From: Lysobacteraceae bacterium
GTDB lineage: Bacteria; Pseudomonadota; Gammaproteobacteria; Xanthomonadales; Xanthomonadaceae
NCBI GenBank assembly: GCA_016789405.1
Contig: JAEUPQ010000008.1
Location: 19,046 to 83,045, forward strand
Length of the DNA stretch: 64,000 nucleotides
Reading direction: 5' to 3'
Under the pieces are notes generated by a model. The model made no database searches. It was not told where the DNA came from and worked only from the letters and a program-made list of their open reading frames with translations. Made by a program: the position numbers and the translations under genes. This document shows, in pieces, positions 55,791 through 64,000 of the stretch. Within the stretch, counting starts at the first letter, position 1. Each line of letters begins with the position of its first letter.

Positions 55791-56870
55791 TCAGCCCCGA
55801 TCCGTCCGGACGCCGTGCAGGAGTTCGATCCACAGCGCGATGTCGTCCAGCAGTTCGGGCGACACCTTGCCGGGCACGCGGTAGCCACGGATCGATGGCG
55901 GACCATGCTGCGCGATACCCAGGTGATTGAGCGTGTCGTAGTGGACGAAGGTCACCCGTGGCGTCCCGGCAAAGGCGCGGCGCCACCGCAGCCAATCCGC
56001 GGACACGACCTGCAGGTCGTGTCCCCCCTGCAGGAGCAGCATCGGTTGCCGGATCGTTGCGGCTTCCGCGACGGGATCCACGGCGTCGACGCTGCGCCAG
56101 TAGCGCGCAGACAGGCCCATGGGCAATTCCGACGGCAGCGGCTCCCGGCCCGCACGGATCGCGCGCACGCTTTCGATCAGACGGCGGATCAGCAACTGCT
56201 CGGCGTCGTTGATCACGCCATCGTCGAGCAGATCGATGCGGCGATGCTGTTCGACCAGCAGATCCAGCAGTGGGCGAGAGGGGGCCGCCAGCAGGACGAT
56301 GCCGGCGACCTCCGGTGCGCGCGCGGCGATGCGAGGCGCCAGCATCCCGCCCTGGCTGTGGCCGAGCACGAAGACGCGGCGTTGGTCGATCATCCGCAGC
56401 GCCCGCAGCTTCCGGATCGCGAGCAGCGCGTCGTCCGTGGTCTCCCGATCGATGGTGAGCTGTTCGTCGGACAGCAGCCGCGGATAGCGTCGCGTGCGTT
56501 TCTCGTAGCGCAGTGCCGCGATGCCGCGATCGGCGAGACCATGCGCGATGTCTCGGAACGGCGCGTTCGCGCCGATTGTTTCGTCGCGATCATGGGCGCC
56601 GGAGCCATGGACCAGGACCACGGCAGGAAACTGCCCACTGCCATGCGGCAGCGTCAATGTCGCCGGCAGACCCGTGTCGCCGCCGATCCACAATTCGATC
56701 TCCATGTGCCGGGAGACCGAAAGGATTGAAGAGGGTCTTGCGACCGCGTCGGTTGTCGTTGTCTCGGCGCGGGCGTCCGCCGTGCGGACGTGGCCTGTTC
56801 CCGATGGCGGCAACGATAACGTGGTGCCGCCGATGATGATCATTGGCGCGATGAATGCGATTCGCAGCAC
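55791..56870 (-). CDS. Secreted alpha/beta hydrolase (paralogue 1)
   Basis: 359 residues from GTG 56870 (ATG 56843 also possible), with a hydrophobic N-terminus LRIAFIAPMIIIGGTTLS. LVHGSGAHDRDET is the oxyanion region, nucleophile Ser in GHSQGG, LLQGGHDLQVV carries the acid, and HLGIA the His. About half identical to the hydrolase at 57794-59257 from LPATL onward, but lacks its DUF3887-like domain. Substrate unknown. The 400 bp upstream (56871-57270) has no gene I can support. Confidence 0.84.
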   Translation of the reverse strand: MLRIAFIAPMIIIGGTTLSLPPSGTGHVRTADARAETTTTDAVARPSSILSVSRHMEIELWIGGDTGLPATLTLPHGSGQFPAVVLVHGSGAHDRDETIGANAPFRDIAHGLADRGIAALRYEKRTRRYPRLLSDEQLTIDRETTDDALLAIRKLRALRMIDQRRVFVLGHSQGGMLAPRIAARAPEVAGIVLLAAPSRPLLDLLVEQHRRIDLLDDGVINDAEQLLIRRLIESVRAIRAGREPLPSELPMGLSARYWRSVDAVDPVAEAATIRQPMLLLQGGHDLQVVSADWLRWRRAFAGTPRVTFVHYDTLNHLGIAQHGPPSIRGYRVPGKVSPELLDDIALWIELLHGVRTDRG

Positions 56871-57270
56871 GTCGCGGGCGCGTGGCAAGCGGATGGCGTC
56901 GATCGAGTGTCCGCGACGGTTGCGAGGCACGTGGCACCTCCCTGTGTCGGCGCTCCATTGGAGACGCAGGACATGCGACTGTCGGGATTGCCTGCGATCC
57001 TGCTGGACCTTGGGTGGCCGTTGAAACGCCTGGAATGGATCGCAAGCCCCGGGCAGGCTTCCTGTCGCTTCCGGAGCAGACGGGCGACATTGCCCGCGAC
57101 ACGATTGTGCGCCTTCCAGCCTCGTCTGCACGAACCCGCACGAGCGCAGGTCGGATCAGTGACCAATGTCGCGATGATCGATATGCCCGATCTTTCCTGG
57201 CGCCAAGATCGGATCGGCTGCATGAATCGCAGCGCTCATCGCATGGCTCGTGGCGCGCAGGCGACGTGGG

Positions 57271-57792
57271 TCAGCGAGAGTGGTGCTCGGAGTCATGGCC
57301 GAGCGCATCGATCAACGCCTGCGGGCGCGACAGGCTCAGCAACAGGCTGCGGCCATCGCGTTCGCGCAGGGCGACGACCTTCCTGCGGTCGGTGAGCAGC
57401 AGGAATGCGCGACTGCGGTCGCGCAGGCGGAAGTGCCCCGCGTGGAAACCCGGCAAGGACGTGCCGAAGGTCTTCCACATCGGGCGCAGGCCGGGTTCGC
57501 GATCCATGTCGATGACCCGCGCCGATGCGATGTCCAGCGCATCGAGCGGTATCGAGATGCTGTTGATCCCCGCGCGGATCTGCAGCCGATTGTCGTCGAT
57601 CACCACTTCGCGTCTGCGCAAGGACCAGGCGATGAGCGCGCATATCGGCGCGAGGACGGCAAGCAGCATCCACGCCCGTGCGTCCGTGCGTGCGGCGAAT
57701 GCGACGCCGACGACCGCCGCGCACAACCCGGTGGCAGGCAGCAGCCAGACCTTGCGCAGGTCAGGTGGCGTCACCTCGAACGCGCGGCGCAT
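57271..57792 (-). CDS. PH-domain-like membrane protein
   Basis: 173 residues. Two helices near the N-terminus (WLLPATGLCAAVVGVAFAA, AWMLLAVLAPICALIAW), then a beta-rich region (REVVIDDNRLQIRAGINSISIPLDAL) like the bacterial PH domain of membrane-anchored proteins. ATG 57792 begins one base after the stop of the hydrolase paralogue 2, so it is in that operon. The longer in-frame start at 57813 would overlap that gene. Confidence 0.72.
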   Translation of the reverse strand: MRRAFEVTPPDLRKVWLLPATGLCAAVVGVAFAARTDARAWMLLAVLAPICALIAWSLRRREVVIDDNRLQIRAGINSISIPLDALDIASARVIDMDREPGLRPMWKTFGTSLPGFHAGHFRLRDRSRAFLLLTDRRKVVALRERDGRSLLLSLSRPQALIDALGHDSEHHSR

Positions 57793-57793
57793 G

Positions 57794-59257
57794 TCAGCGC
57801 ACAGCCTTCGCACGTGTCGCGGCGGCGCGGGTGTCGATCCATGCCGCGATGTCGGTGATCAGCTCCGGCGACACATGGCCCGGTCGCGTGTATTCCTCGA
57901 TGCCGCCTTCCCCTTCGCCGGGAATCGCGAGGTGGTTCAACGCGTCGTAGAGCTTGAAGGTGACGCGCGGGTCGTCATGGAATGCATTGCGCCAGTTCTG
58001 CCAATCGGCATCGACGACCTGGATGTCGCGCGCACCCTGCAGGATCAGCATCGGTTGCTTGATCTTCGTGGCGTCGAGCACGGGATCGACGGCTTCGATG
58101 GTGCGCCAGTAGGCAGGCGCCATGCCCATGGGCGACTGCGCCGCCGTCATTTCGCGTCCGTCGCGGACCGCCTTCACGCTGTCGCCCAGGCGCATCAATG
58201 CGGCGCTTTCTTCATCGCTGATCTTGCCATCGTTGAGGATGGCCAGACGCTTGTTCTGCTCGATCAGGATGTCCAGGAGCGGTCGGGAGGGCGCGGCCAG
58301 CAGCACGATGCCGGCGACTTTCGGATCACGCTGGGCGATGCGCGGTGCCATCATGCCGCCGAGGCTGTGTCCGAGCACGAAGACCTGCCTGGGCTGGACG
58401 CCCGGGCGCGTGCGCAGCGCCTGGAGCGCCAGCACGGCGTCGTCCGTCGTTTCGCGGTCGACGGTCGGATCGCTCATGAATGCATCCGGATGCGCCTTGG
58501 TGCGCTTCTCGTAGCGCAGCACGGCGATGCCGCGTTCCGCGAGGCCGCGGGCGATGTCGAGGAAGGGACGGTTCGGTCCGATCGTCGAATGACGATCCTG
58601 GGGCCCGGAACCATGCACCAGCACGATGGCGGGGAAGGGCCCCTTGCCCTTGGGCATCGCCAGCGTGGCCGGCAGGCCGGTGGCCTCGTCTCCGATGCGC
58701 AGGTCGACTTCCTCGAACAATGCATCGGCAGGAACCGGCGGTACTTCCGCCGTGGCCGGCTTGGGCGGACGCAGTGCGAATCCGGCGATGCGTTGCTCCT
58801 TGTCGAAGGCGACGATGGCGACGACTTCGGCACGCTCGAAACGCAGGGGGATCGTCACCAGTGCACCGTCTTCGCGAACATCGCTGGTCGCCTCGCCGCG
58901 CGCCTGCAGTTCGCCGACACCCGCCTTCATGCCAGTGAGCCCCTGTGCGAGTTGCTCCGCGCTGACCGCAGCGGCCATCGTTGCATTGAAACGTGCATGG
59001 ACCGATGCCGTATCGCCGGCGAGGAAGGCATCGAGGACCTGTCGTGCTTCGCGTACCGCATCGAATGCAGCGGCGTCGCTTTCCGGGGCGGTCTCGGCTG
59101 GCGATGCCTGTGCATCCTGTGCATGCAGAAGACCCGATGCGGCCAGGCCGCCTCCGATCGCGAGCAGCATGGCGGAGGCGAGCAGCAGTCGCGGAACGAC
59201 GACGCCACGCCGGGAGGGCGGCAGGCGGCGCTGGATCTGGCGGACGACATGGATCAT
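57794..59257 (-). CDS. DUF3887-like domain plus alpha/beta hydrolase, secreted (paralogue 2)
   Basis: 487 residues. N-terminal membrane/signal helix ([18 protein letters not shown]), then a DUF3887-like domain ([26 protein letters not shown], ... [28 protein letters not shown]), then the hydrolase with [12 protein letters not shown], Ser in [16 protein letters not shown] and NHLAIP. Paralogous to 55791-56870. ATGA overlap with the ribbon-helix-helix gene. Domain fusion suggests the N-terminal domain presents or binds the substrate. Confidence 0.85.
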   Translation of the reverse strand: MIHVVRQIQRRLPPSRRGVVVPRLLLASAMLLAIGGGLAASGLLHAQDAQASPAETAPESDAAAFDAVREARQVLDAFLAGDTASVHARFNATMAAAVSAEQLAQGLTGMKAGVGELQARGEATSDVREDGALVTIPLRFERAEVVAIVAFDKEQRIAGFALRPPKPATAEVPPVPADALFEEVDLRIGDEATGLPATLAMPKGKGPFPAIVLVHGSGPQDRHSTIGPNRPFLDIARGLAERGIAVLRYEKRTKAHPDAFMSDPTVDRETTDDAVLALQALRTRPGVQPRQVFVLGHSLGGMMAPRIAQRDPKVAGIVLLAAPSRPLLDILIEQNKRLAILNDGKISDEESAALMRLGDSVKAVRDGREMTAAQSPMGMAPAYWRTIEAVDPVLDATKIKQPMLILQGARDIQVVDADWQNWRNAFHDDPRVTFKLYDALNHLAIPGEGEGGIEEYTRPGHVSPELITDIAAWIDTRAAATRAKAVR

Positions 59258-59454
59258 TCGGATTCTCCGTTGGGGGGTGCCTCGGCCGCATCGGCGGAGG
59301 CGGGCGACTTCATTCGCCCTGCCTTGCGCAGCGCATCGCGCAGCACGTACTCGATCTGGGCGTTCAGGCTGCGCAGCTCGTCGTCGGCCCAGCGCTGCGT
59401 GGCCGCGAGGATCTCGGCGTTGATGCGCAGCGGGTAAGCCTTCTTCTCGCTCAT
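59254..59454 (-). CDS. Arc-type ribbon-helix-helix DNA-binding protein
   Basis: 66 residues: [20 protein letters not shown] then [22 protein letters not shown], the beta-strand plus two helices of Arc/MetJ-type regulators (PLRINxE and SLNAQIE are typical of Arc-like proteins). Located between the SPFH gene and the hydrolase, ATGA-coupled to the latter. The palindrome upstream of the operon (60382-60404) is a candidate target; autoregulation is inference. Confidence 0.83.
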   Translation of the reverse strand: MSEKKAYPLRINAEILAATQRWADDELRSLNAQIEYVLRDALRKAGRMKSPASADAAEAPPNGESE

Positions 59455-59491
59455 GGTGTGGATGTCTTCGCGTGAGCGGCGGTCGCCGCGA

Positions 59492-60352
59492 TCAGTACAG
59501 GGAACCGGTGTTGACGATCGGCTGCGTGGAGCGTTCACCGCACAGCACGACCAGCAGGTTGCTGACCATCTGCGCCTTGCGCTCCTCGTCGAGCTGCACC
59601 ACGCCGTTCTTCTGCAGTTCGGCCAGCGCCATCTCGACCATGCCGACCGCGCCGGCGACGATGCGCGTGCGTGCGGCGATGATCGCGTTCGCCTGCTGGC
59701 GCTGCAGCATGGCCTGGGCGATTTCCGGGGCATAGGCGAGGTGGCTGATGCGCGCGTCCAGGACGGTCACGCCGGCATCGGCAAGGCGCTCCTGGAGTTC
59801 CTCCTTGAGGTGCTGGCCGACTTCGGTGGCGTGGCTGCGCAGCGCGAGCTGGCCGTCCTCGTGCTGGTCGTAGGGATAGCTGGTGGCCATCGCGCGCACT
59901 GCCGATTCCGACTGGATGTGGACGAAGCTCTCGTAGTCGTCGACGTTGTAGACGGCCTCGGCGCTGTCCACGACCTGCCACACGATCACTGCAGCGATCT
60001 CGATCGGGCTGCCGTCCAGTTCGTTGACCTTGAGCTTGCTGCTTTCGAAGTTGCGCACGCGCAGCGACACCTTCTTCTTGCCGTAGAAGGGGTTGTTCCA
60101 GCGCAGGCCGTTGTCCTTCACGGTGCCGACGTACTTGCCGAACAGATCGAGCACGGCGGCCTGGTTGGGCTCGACCTTGTACAGGCCAAGCATCAGGAAG
60201 ATGGCGCCCAGCACGAGCACGATGCCGGCGATCCAGGCGGCGGTGCCGTCGCGTGCGCTGCTGCCGATGAGCCAGGCGCCGACGACGACGGCCGCCAGGA
60301 GGAGCAGCAGGGCGGGAATACCGGGGAGCGAGCGGGAGGTGTTCTCTTTCAT
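59492..60352 (-). CDS. SPFH/band-7 membrane protein
   Basis: 286 residues. Two N-terminal helices ([35 protein letters not shown]), then the SPFH domain ([52 protein letters not shown], and the EAEAL-like helix). Flotillin/stomatin family, membrane microdomain scaffold. First gene of the operon with the ribbon-helix-helix protein, hydrolase and PH-domain protein; SPFH-RHH pairs recur in proteobacteria. Confidence 0.9.
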   Translation of the reverse strand: MKENTSRSLPGIPALLLLLAAVVVGAWLIGSSARDGTAAWIAGIVLVLGAIFLMLGLYKVEPNQAAVLDLFGKYVGTVKDNGLRWNNPFYGKKKVSLRVRNFESSKLKVNELDGSPIEIAAVIVWQVVDSAEAVYNVDDYESFVHIQSESAVRAMATSYPYDQHEDGQLALRSHATEVGQHLKEELQERLADAGVTVLDARISHLAYAPEIAQAMLQRQQANAIIAARTRIVAGAVGMVEMALAELQKNGVVQLDEERKAQMVSNLLVVLCGERSTQPIVNTGSLY

Positions 60353-60381
60353 GGCGCGGACTCGGTGGTCAGGAATGATGA

Positions 60382-60404
60382 AGTGATATCAAAAAGATAT
60401 CACT
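60382..60404 (-). promoter_or_regulatory. Perfect 9-bp palindrome upstream of the SPFH operon
   Basis: AGTGATATC, AAAAA spacer, GATATCACT lie about 30-52 bp before the SPFH ATG at 60352 (minus-strand gene). Strong operator-like symmetry and AT content. The operon's own ribbon-helix-helix protein is the simplest candidate binder. Confidence 0.7.
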
Positions 60405-60511
60405 CGATACAAGCAACATCGGACGAGCGGCGGTGACGGTATACGGGGCTCGGGAGGGCCCGTGTGCAAACCATTGATTTAAAATGACCACTTTCCTCCG
60501 GAGCTCTGCCC

Positions 60512-61726
60512 ATGCCCGCCTACCCCGAGATCGAATTCGGTACTCCGCTGTCTCCTTCCGCCGTCCGGGTGCTGCTGCTGGGCGCCGGCGAACTGGGCAA
60601 GGAAGTGGCGATCGAACTGCAGCGCTTCGGCTGCGAAGTCGTCGCGGCGGATCGATACGCCGATGCGCCCGCCATGCAGGTCGCGCACCGCAGCCACGTC
60701 CTGAACATGCTCGACGGCGACGCGCTGCGCGCGTTGATCGCGGAGGAGCGTCCGACCCTGATCGTCCCGGAAATCGAGGCGATCCACACCGAAACCCTGG
60801 TCCAGCTCGAGCAGGAATTCGCCGAGCGCGGGACCCATACCCGCGTGGTGCCGACCGCGCGTGCCGCGCGCCTGACGATGGACCGCGAAGGCATCCGCCG
60901 TCTCGCCGCCGAATCCCTGGGCCTCGCGACCTCGCCCTACCGCTTCGTCGACACGCTCGACGACTACCGCGCCGCGGTCGCCGAGATCGGCATCCCTTGC
61001 GTGGTCAAGCCGGTGATGTCGTCTTCGGGCAAGGGCCAGAGCCTGGTGCGCACGGCCGAAGACGTCGATGCGGCCTGGGACTACGCGCAGACCGGCGGCC
61101 GCGCCGGTGCCGGGCGCGTGATCGTCGAAGGCTTCATCGACTTCGATTACGAAATCACCCTGCTGACCGTGCGCCACGCCGGCGGCACCGACTTCTGCGA
61201 ACCCATCGGTCACCTGCAGCGCGACGGCGACTACCGGGAGAGCTGGCAGCCGCAGCCGATGTCGGCGAAAGCGCTGGAGCGCGCGCAGGCGATCGCCAGG
61301 GCCATCACCGACGATCTCGGCGGCTGGGGCCTGTTCGGCGTCGAACTGTTCGTGAAGGGCGACGAAGTGTGGTTTTCCGAGGTGTCGCCGCGCCCGCACG
61401 ACACCGGCCTGGTCACGCTGATCTCGCAGGATCCGAGCGAGTTCGCGCTGCACGCCCGGGCGATCCTGGGGTTGCCGATCCCGACCCTGCGCCAGAGCGG
61501 CCCATCGGCCTCGTGTGCGGTGCTCGCGCACGGGCATGGGGTGCCGGCCTTCACCGGCGTGGCAGAGGCGTTGCGCGCACCCGACACCGCGCTGCGCCTG
61601 TTCGGCAAGCCGAAGGTGGAAGGGCATCGTCGCGTCGCGGTGACCCTCGCACTGGGCGCGGACATCGACGAGGCCCGCGCGAAGGCGCGCGACGCGGCGT
61701 CCGCGCTGTCGATCGAGCTGCGCTGA
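60512..61726 (+). CDS. purT: Phosphoribosylglycinamide formyltransferase 2 (formate-dependent)
   Basis: 404 residues, ATP-grasp. Makes formyl-GAR from GAR, formate and ATP. Motifs: [86 protein letters not shown], and [18 protein letters not shown]. Length is normal. Divergent from the SPFH operon. Confidence 0.97.
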   Translation: MPAYPEIEFGTPLSPSAVRVLLLGAGELGKEVAIELQRFGCEVVAADRYADAPAMQVAHRSHVLNMLDGDALRALIAEERPTLIVPEIEAIHTETLVQLEQEFAERGTHTRVVPTARAARLTMDREGIRRLAAESLGLATSPYRFVDTLDDYRAAVAEIGIPCVVKPVMSSSGKGQSLVRTAEDVDAAWDYAQTGGRAGAGRVIVEGFIDFDYEITLLTVRHAGGTDFCEPIGHLQRDGDYRESWQPQPMSAKALERAQAIARAITDDLGGWGLFGVELFVKGDEVWFSEVSPRPHDTGLVTLISQDPSEFALHARAILGLPIPTLRQSGPSASCAVLAHGHGVPAFTGVAEALRAPDTALRLFGKPKVEGHRRVAVTLALGADIDEARAKARDAASALSIELR

Positions 61727-61739
61727 TCGCGACAGACTC

Positions 61740-61807
61740 TTGTAGAGCGGAGCTTGCTCCGCTCATGCATCTCCATCAATCCGAGCGGAGCAAGCTCCGC
61801 TCTACAA
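61740..61807. repeat. Inverted pair of GTAG-type REP palindromes
   Basis: TTGTAGAGCGGAGCTTGCTC continues to 61764 and its reverse complement occupies 61783-61807, ending CGCTCTACAA. Each arm also contains an internal palindrome (GAGCGGAGC/GCTCCGCTC). The GTAG head followed by a short palindrome is the form of the GTAG repeats of Stenotrophomonas and relatives. They sit right after purT and may also serve as its terminator. Confidence 0.85.
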
Positions 61808-61850
61808 GGGGAACTGCTACGCTCGGCGGACGCCGTCACAGGACCCATCG

Positions 61851-62237
61851 ATGAACGACACCAGCGGCTATGCCGTCTTTTTCTTCCCGCAGGCACTGGA
61901 AGTGCTGGGCGATCCGATCCGCCCGTTCCTGCAGGATGGCCCGGCCGGTCCGCACGTGGCCTGCGCCACCATCGACACTGGCGGCGCCTTCATCGAGATG
62001 ACCATCGAAGGCCGCACGCCGGAAGGCCGAGAAGTGTCGCTGGAACTGATGGTGCCCAGCGGCATGGTGCGCATGGTGGTGTCGACGCAGAGCGAAGCGA
62101 TGTTCGGCTTCGGCCTGCGCGATGCCGACCCACTGCCGGTCGCTTTGCCCGTGCTGGGGCCGACGGCGGAACCGGCCAGCGCGCCGTCGGAGGCGTTGCC
62201 GTCGTCGGCGGATGATGCGGCGCCACCTGCGGCCTGA
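61851..62237 (+). CDS. Hypothetical protein
   Basis: 128 residues starting MNDTSGYAVFFFPQALEVLG. Beta-rich core (ACATIDTGGAFIEMTIEGRTPEGREVSLELMVP, MVRMVVSTQSEAMFGFG) with a Pro/Ala-rich acidic tail. No signal peptide or recognised domain. Likely real: good coding bias and an uninterrupted frame 43 bp after the GTAG repeat. Confidence 0.7.
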   Translation: MNDTSGYAVFFFPQALEVLGDPIRPFLQDGPAGPHVACATIDTGGAFIEMTIEGRTPEGREVSLELMVPSGMVRMVVSTQSEAMFGFGLRDADPLPVALPVLGPTAEPASAPSEALPSSADDAAPPAA

Positions 62238-62242
62238 TCCGG

Positions 62243-62482
62243 ATGTCGTTTTCGTCGCATCGAAAGGCGGTGCGCAATCCATTACTGCCGTTCCCGCATC
62301 GCGCTTCGCATCTGCGATCGCGTGCGCTGCTTGTCGCCAGCAAGCTTGCGATCCCGCGGGATGTCGTGATCGATGTCGTGGAGTCGACCACCGGCATTGA
62401 TCTGCATGCGCCAGAAGATGGCGAAGCACTCGAGCGCGCCCTGGGCGCACTCGAAGACATGCGCATGCACCAAACCGGCTGA
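62243..62482 (+). CDS. Small hypothetical protein
   Basis: 79 residues, basic N-terminus (SSHRKAVRNPLLPFPHRASHLRSR) and a C-terminal helix (PEDGEALERALGALEDMRM). Starts 5 bp after the preceding gene, suggesting co-transcription, but no motif supports it. It might be a chance frame. Confidence 0.45.
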   Translation: MSFSSHRKAVRNPLLPFPHRASHLRSRALLVASKLAIPRDVVIDVVESTTGIDLHAPEDGEALERALGALEDMRMHQTG

Positions 62483-62510
62483 ATCGATCGGCCCGGTTGG
62501 GCCGCTCGAC

Positions 62511-63218
62511 TCATTCCATCCGCGGCAGATCGAACGCCAGCACCTCGGCATCGTGTCCGCCTTCGATCTCGATGCGCGGCTCGTCGCGATACAGCAGCGC
62601 ATCGCCGGCCCTCAGCACGTGGCCATTCACCAATGCATTGCCGCGCACCACATGCACGTAGCCGAGTCGGCCTTCGGCGAGATCGAGCGTTGCGCGCTCG
62701 TCGCCATCGAACAGTCCCGCGTACATCCGCGCGTCCTGGTGGATCGTGACCGAAGCATCGGCGCCGTCGGGGCTGACCACGAGACGCAGTTGCCCACGCT
62801 TTTCGGCGTCGGTGAAGCTGCGCTGCGCGTAGCCGGGCGCGACGCCCATGCGGTCGGGAATGATCCAGATCTGCAGGAAGTGGGTGGTGCCCTGTGCGTC
62901 GTGGTTGAACTCGGAATGGGTGACGCCGGTGCCGGCACTCATGCGCTGCACTTCGCCGGGCACGATGCTGGCGGCGTTGCCCATCGAGTCCTTGTGCCCC
63001 AGTGCACCGGCGATCACGTAGCTGATGATCTCCATGTCGCGATGACCGTGGGTACCGAAGCCGCGGCCAGGCGCGACGCGATCTTCATTGATCACTCGCA
63101 GCGGGCCCCAATGCACGTGGCGTGGATCGTGGTACTCGGCGAAGGAAAAGCTGTGCCACGAGTCGAGCCAGCCATGGTTCGCATGGCCGCGTTCGGCCGC
63201 AGGACGCTGGGTGATCAT
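62511..63218 (-). CDS. Pirin-family bicupin protein
   Basis: 235 residues. The pirin N-domain has the metal ligands in GFGTHGHRDMEIISYVIAGALGHKDS and MSAGTGVTHSEFNH (His-x-His...Glu/His), i.e. the iron-binding cupin of YhhW-type quercetinases. The C-terminal cupin domain is present but lacks metal ligands. ATGA overlap with the upstream DoxX gene. Likely a redox or quercetin-dioxygenase protein; in vivo substrate unknown. Confidence 0.93.
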   Translation of the reverse strand: MITQRPAAERGHANHGWLDSWHSFSFAEYHDPRHVHWGPLRVINEDRVAPGRGFGTHGHRDMEIISYVIAGALGHKDSMGNAASIVPGEVQRMSAGTGVTHSEFNHDAQGTTHFLQIWIIPDRMGVAPGYAQRSFTDAEKRGQLRLVVSPDGADASVTIHQDARMYAGLFDGDERATLDLAEGRLGYVHVVRGNALVNGHVLRAGDALLYRDEPRIEIEGGHDAEVLAFDLPRME

Positions 63219-63637
63219 CGGCTTGCTCCCAGAAGGCTGGCCGCGCCGTTGGCGCTGCGACGGGTGATCAGGGCATCCACGCTGTAGCGACCGGCGCCAT
63301 GCGCGGCGAGTACCAGCAGGCCGCCAGCCATCGCGATGTTCTTCAGGAAGTGGATCATCTGGTTCTGGTCGGCGAAATCGGCATGGAACAGGCCGGCAGC
63401 GACCACGGAGAACAGTGCGAGGCCGGTTGCGGAGACGCGGGTCAGCAGGCCTGCGACCAGGGCGAGGCCGCCGCCGAGCTCGGCGAGGATGACCAGCGGC
63501 AACAGGGCGCCGGGCACGCCGACGCTTTCCATGTACTGCTGGGTCCCGGCATAGGCGGCGAGCTTGCCGGCGCCGGAGAGGACGAAGATCGATGCGAGGG
63601 CCGCGCGGCCCAGGAGCGTGGTGGCAGAAGCATTCAT
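63215..63637 (-). CDS. DoxX family membrane protein
   Basis: 140 residues with four transmembrane helices. LGRAALASIFVLSGAGKL and GGLALVAGLLTRVSATGLALFSVVAAGLFHADF, then NIAMAGGLLVLAAHG, are the DoxX-family pattern (including the H near the third helix). ATG 63637 has GGGAGGA 5 bases upstream. DoxX-pirin pairs are common. Co-transcribed with pirin by overlap. Confidence 0.9.
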   Translation of the reverse strand: MNASATTLLGRAALASIFVLSGAGKLAAYAGTQQYMESVGVPGALLPLVILAELGGGLALVAGLLTRVSATGLALFSVVAAGLFHADFADQNQMIHFLKNIAMAGGLLVLAAHGAGRYSVDALITRRSANGAASLLGASR

Positions 63638-63705
63638 GGCATTCCTCCCGATCCGCCTGAAGGTGGGTGCGACATGCACCTGGATGACCCCGGCGGCGTG
63701 GACAT

Positions 63706-63719
63706 ATCTTCGGGAAGAT
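63706..63719 (-). promoter_or_regulatory. Short palindrome upstream of DoxX-pirin
   Basis: ATCTTC, GG, GAAGAT, about 70 bp before the DoxX ATG, inside the only AT-rich stretch nearby (63720-63765). Possible operator or promoter; the binder is unknown. Confidence 0.4.
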
Positions 63720-63777
63720 TCAAAAACGGAACAATAAATAAAAAAGTAACCGATTGTCCTGAAAATTAATCCAGTGA

Positions 63778-64000
63778 TCAGTGGAGACCCGCGACTCGGC
63801 GTCGGCTGCCCCGTGGGAGAGGCTGGGGCTTTCCGAACAGGAAGCCCTGTCCGAACTGGCAGCCCTGTTCGAGCAGGATGTCGCGCTGCGTTTCGGTCTC
63901 GATGCCTTCTGCGATCGTGTCGATGCCCAGGGTGATCGCCATGGCCAGGATGGCGCGCACCAGGGCCAGGCTCTCGGTCTTCGTTTCGCCTTCGAGGCCG
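63778..64000 (-). CDS. EAL-domain cyclic-di-GMP phosphodiesterase, C-terminal fragment
   Basis: The 3' end of a gene continuing beyond the window edge. About 74 residues are visible: LEGETKTESLALVRAILAMA, then ITLGIDTIAEGIETETQRDI, then LLEQGCQFGQGFLFGKPQP. The AEGIET (EGVE-type) and GQGFLFGKP motifs are the last conserved part of an EAL domain. The catalytic EAL motif and any sensor domains lie outside, so activity and regulation cannot be judged. Confidence 0.85.
   Translation of the reverse strand, partial: GLEGETKTESLALVRAILAMAITLGIDTIAEGIETETQRDILLEQGCQFGQGFLFGKPQPLPRGSRRRVAGLH

Noticed and set aside
56840..57223. 127-codon minus-strand open frame with several Cys between the hydrolases
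   Set aside because: Overlaps the hydrolase start, has no ribosome site or motif and shows Arg/Pro-rich composition; treated as non-coding.

Overview
High-GC gammaproteobacterial chromosome segment, most likely from the Xanthomonadales (Lysobacter/Luteimonas/Dokdonella-like). The evidence is the conserved order miaA-hfq-hflX-hflK-hflC-DUF2065-purA, an intact minC-minD-minE cluster, dense ATGA stop/start overlaps, a predatory/secreted enzyme repertoire (two-CBM GH18 chitinase, lysyl-endopeptidase-like S1 protease, S8 protease, M2 dipeptidase) and GTAG-type palindromic repeats. Species cannot be fixed from sequence alone.

Layout. 1-11 kb is mostly housekeeping: folP, a DnaA-box-like cluster, an AlkB-type membrane hydroxylase, putP, miaA, hfq, hflX, hflKC and purA. 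11-17 kb holds small membrane and secreted hypotheticals, a DUF938 methyltransferase, and an ECF sigma/anti-sigma pair divergent from an S8 protease. 17-20.4 kb is gcvP behind a tandem glycine riboswitch with a TATAAT promoter. 20.5-28.9 kb carries the chitinase, a Bcr/CflA efflux pump, the S1 protease, and an amino-acid permease coupled to a Rieske oxygenase.

28.9-40.5 kb is the accessory heart of the window. Two copies of one module lie head to tail on the minus strand. Each has, in transcription order, a ~1,110-1,130-residue protein (OmpR-type winged helix, nSTAND-like P-loop NTPase, one transmembrane helix, TPR-like C-terminus), a small protein ending in a shared DPxVGND motif, and an XRE-type HTH protein preceded by a conserved 18-bp element, followed by module-specific genes. 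Copy A has an AT-rich 3' half, copy B is uniformly GC-rich. I infer a regulated, modular signal-transduction or conflict-type system; no function is demonstrated.

40.7-64 kb holds an M2 peptidase, YrbL-like protein, GST, minCDE with a GNAT acetyltransferase, a DesK/DesR-type two-component system whose last exon-like 3' codons are repeated twice downstream, a SRPBCC protein, a DNA glycosylase, an operon of FAD oxidase/acyltransferase/VanY-like peptidase, an SPFH/ribbon-helix-helix/hydrolase/PH-domain operon with a strong palindromic operator candidate, purT, a pirin-DoxX pair, and the 3' end of an EAL-domain gene cut by the window edge. No tRNA, rRNA, CRISPR array, transposase or phage integrase was seen.
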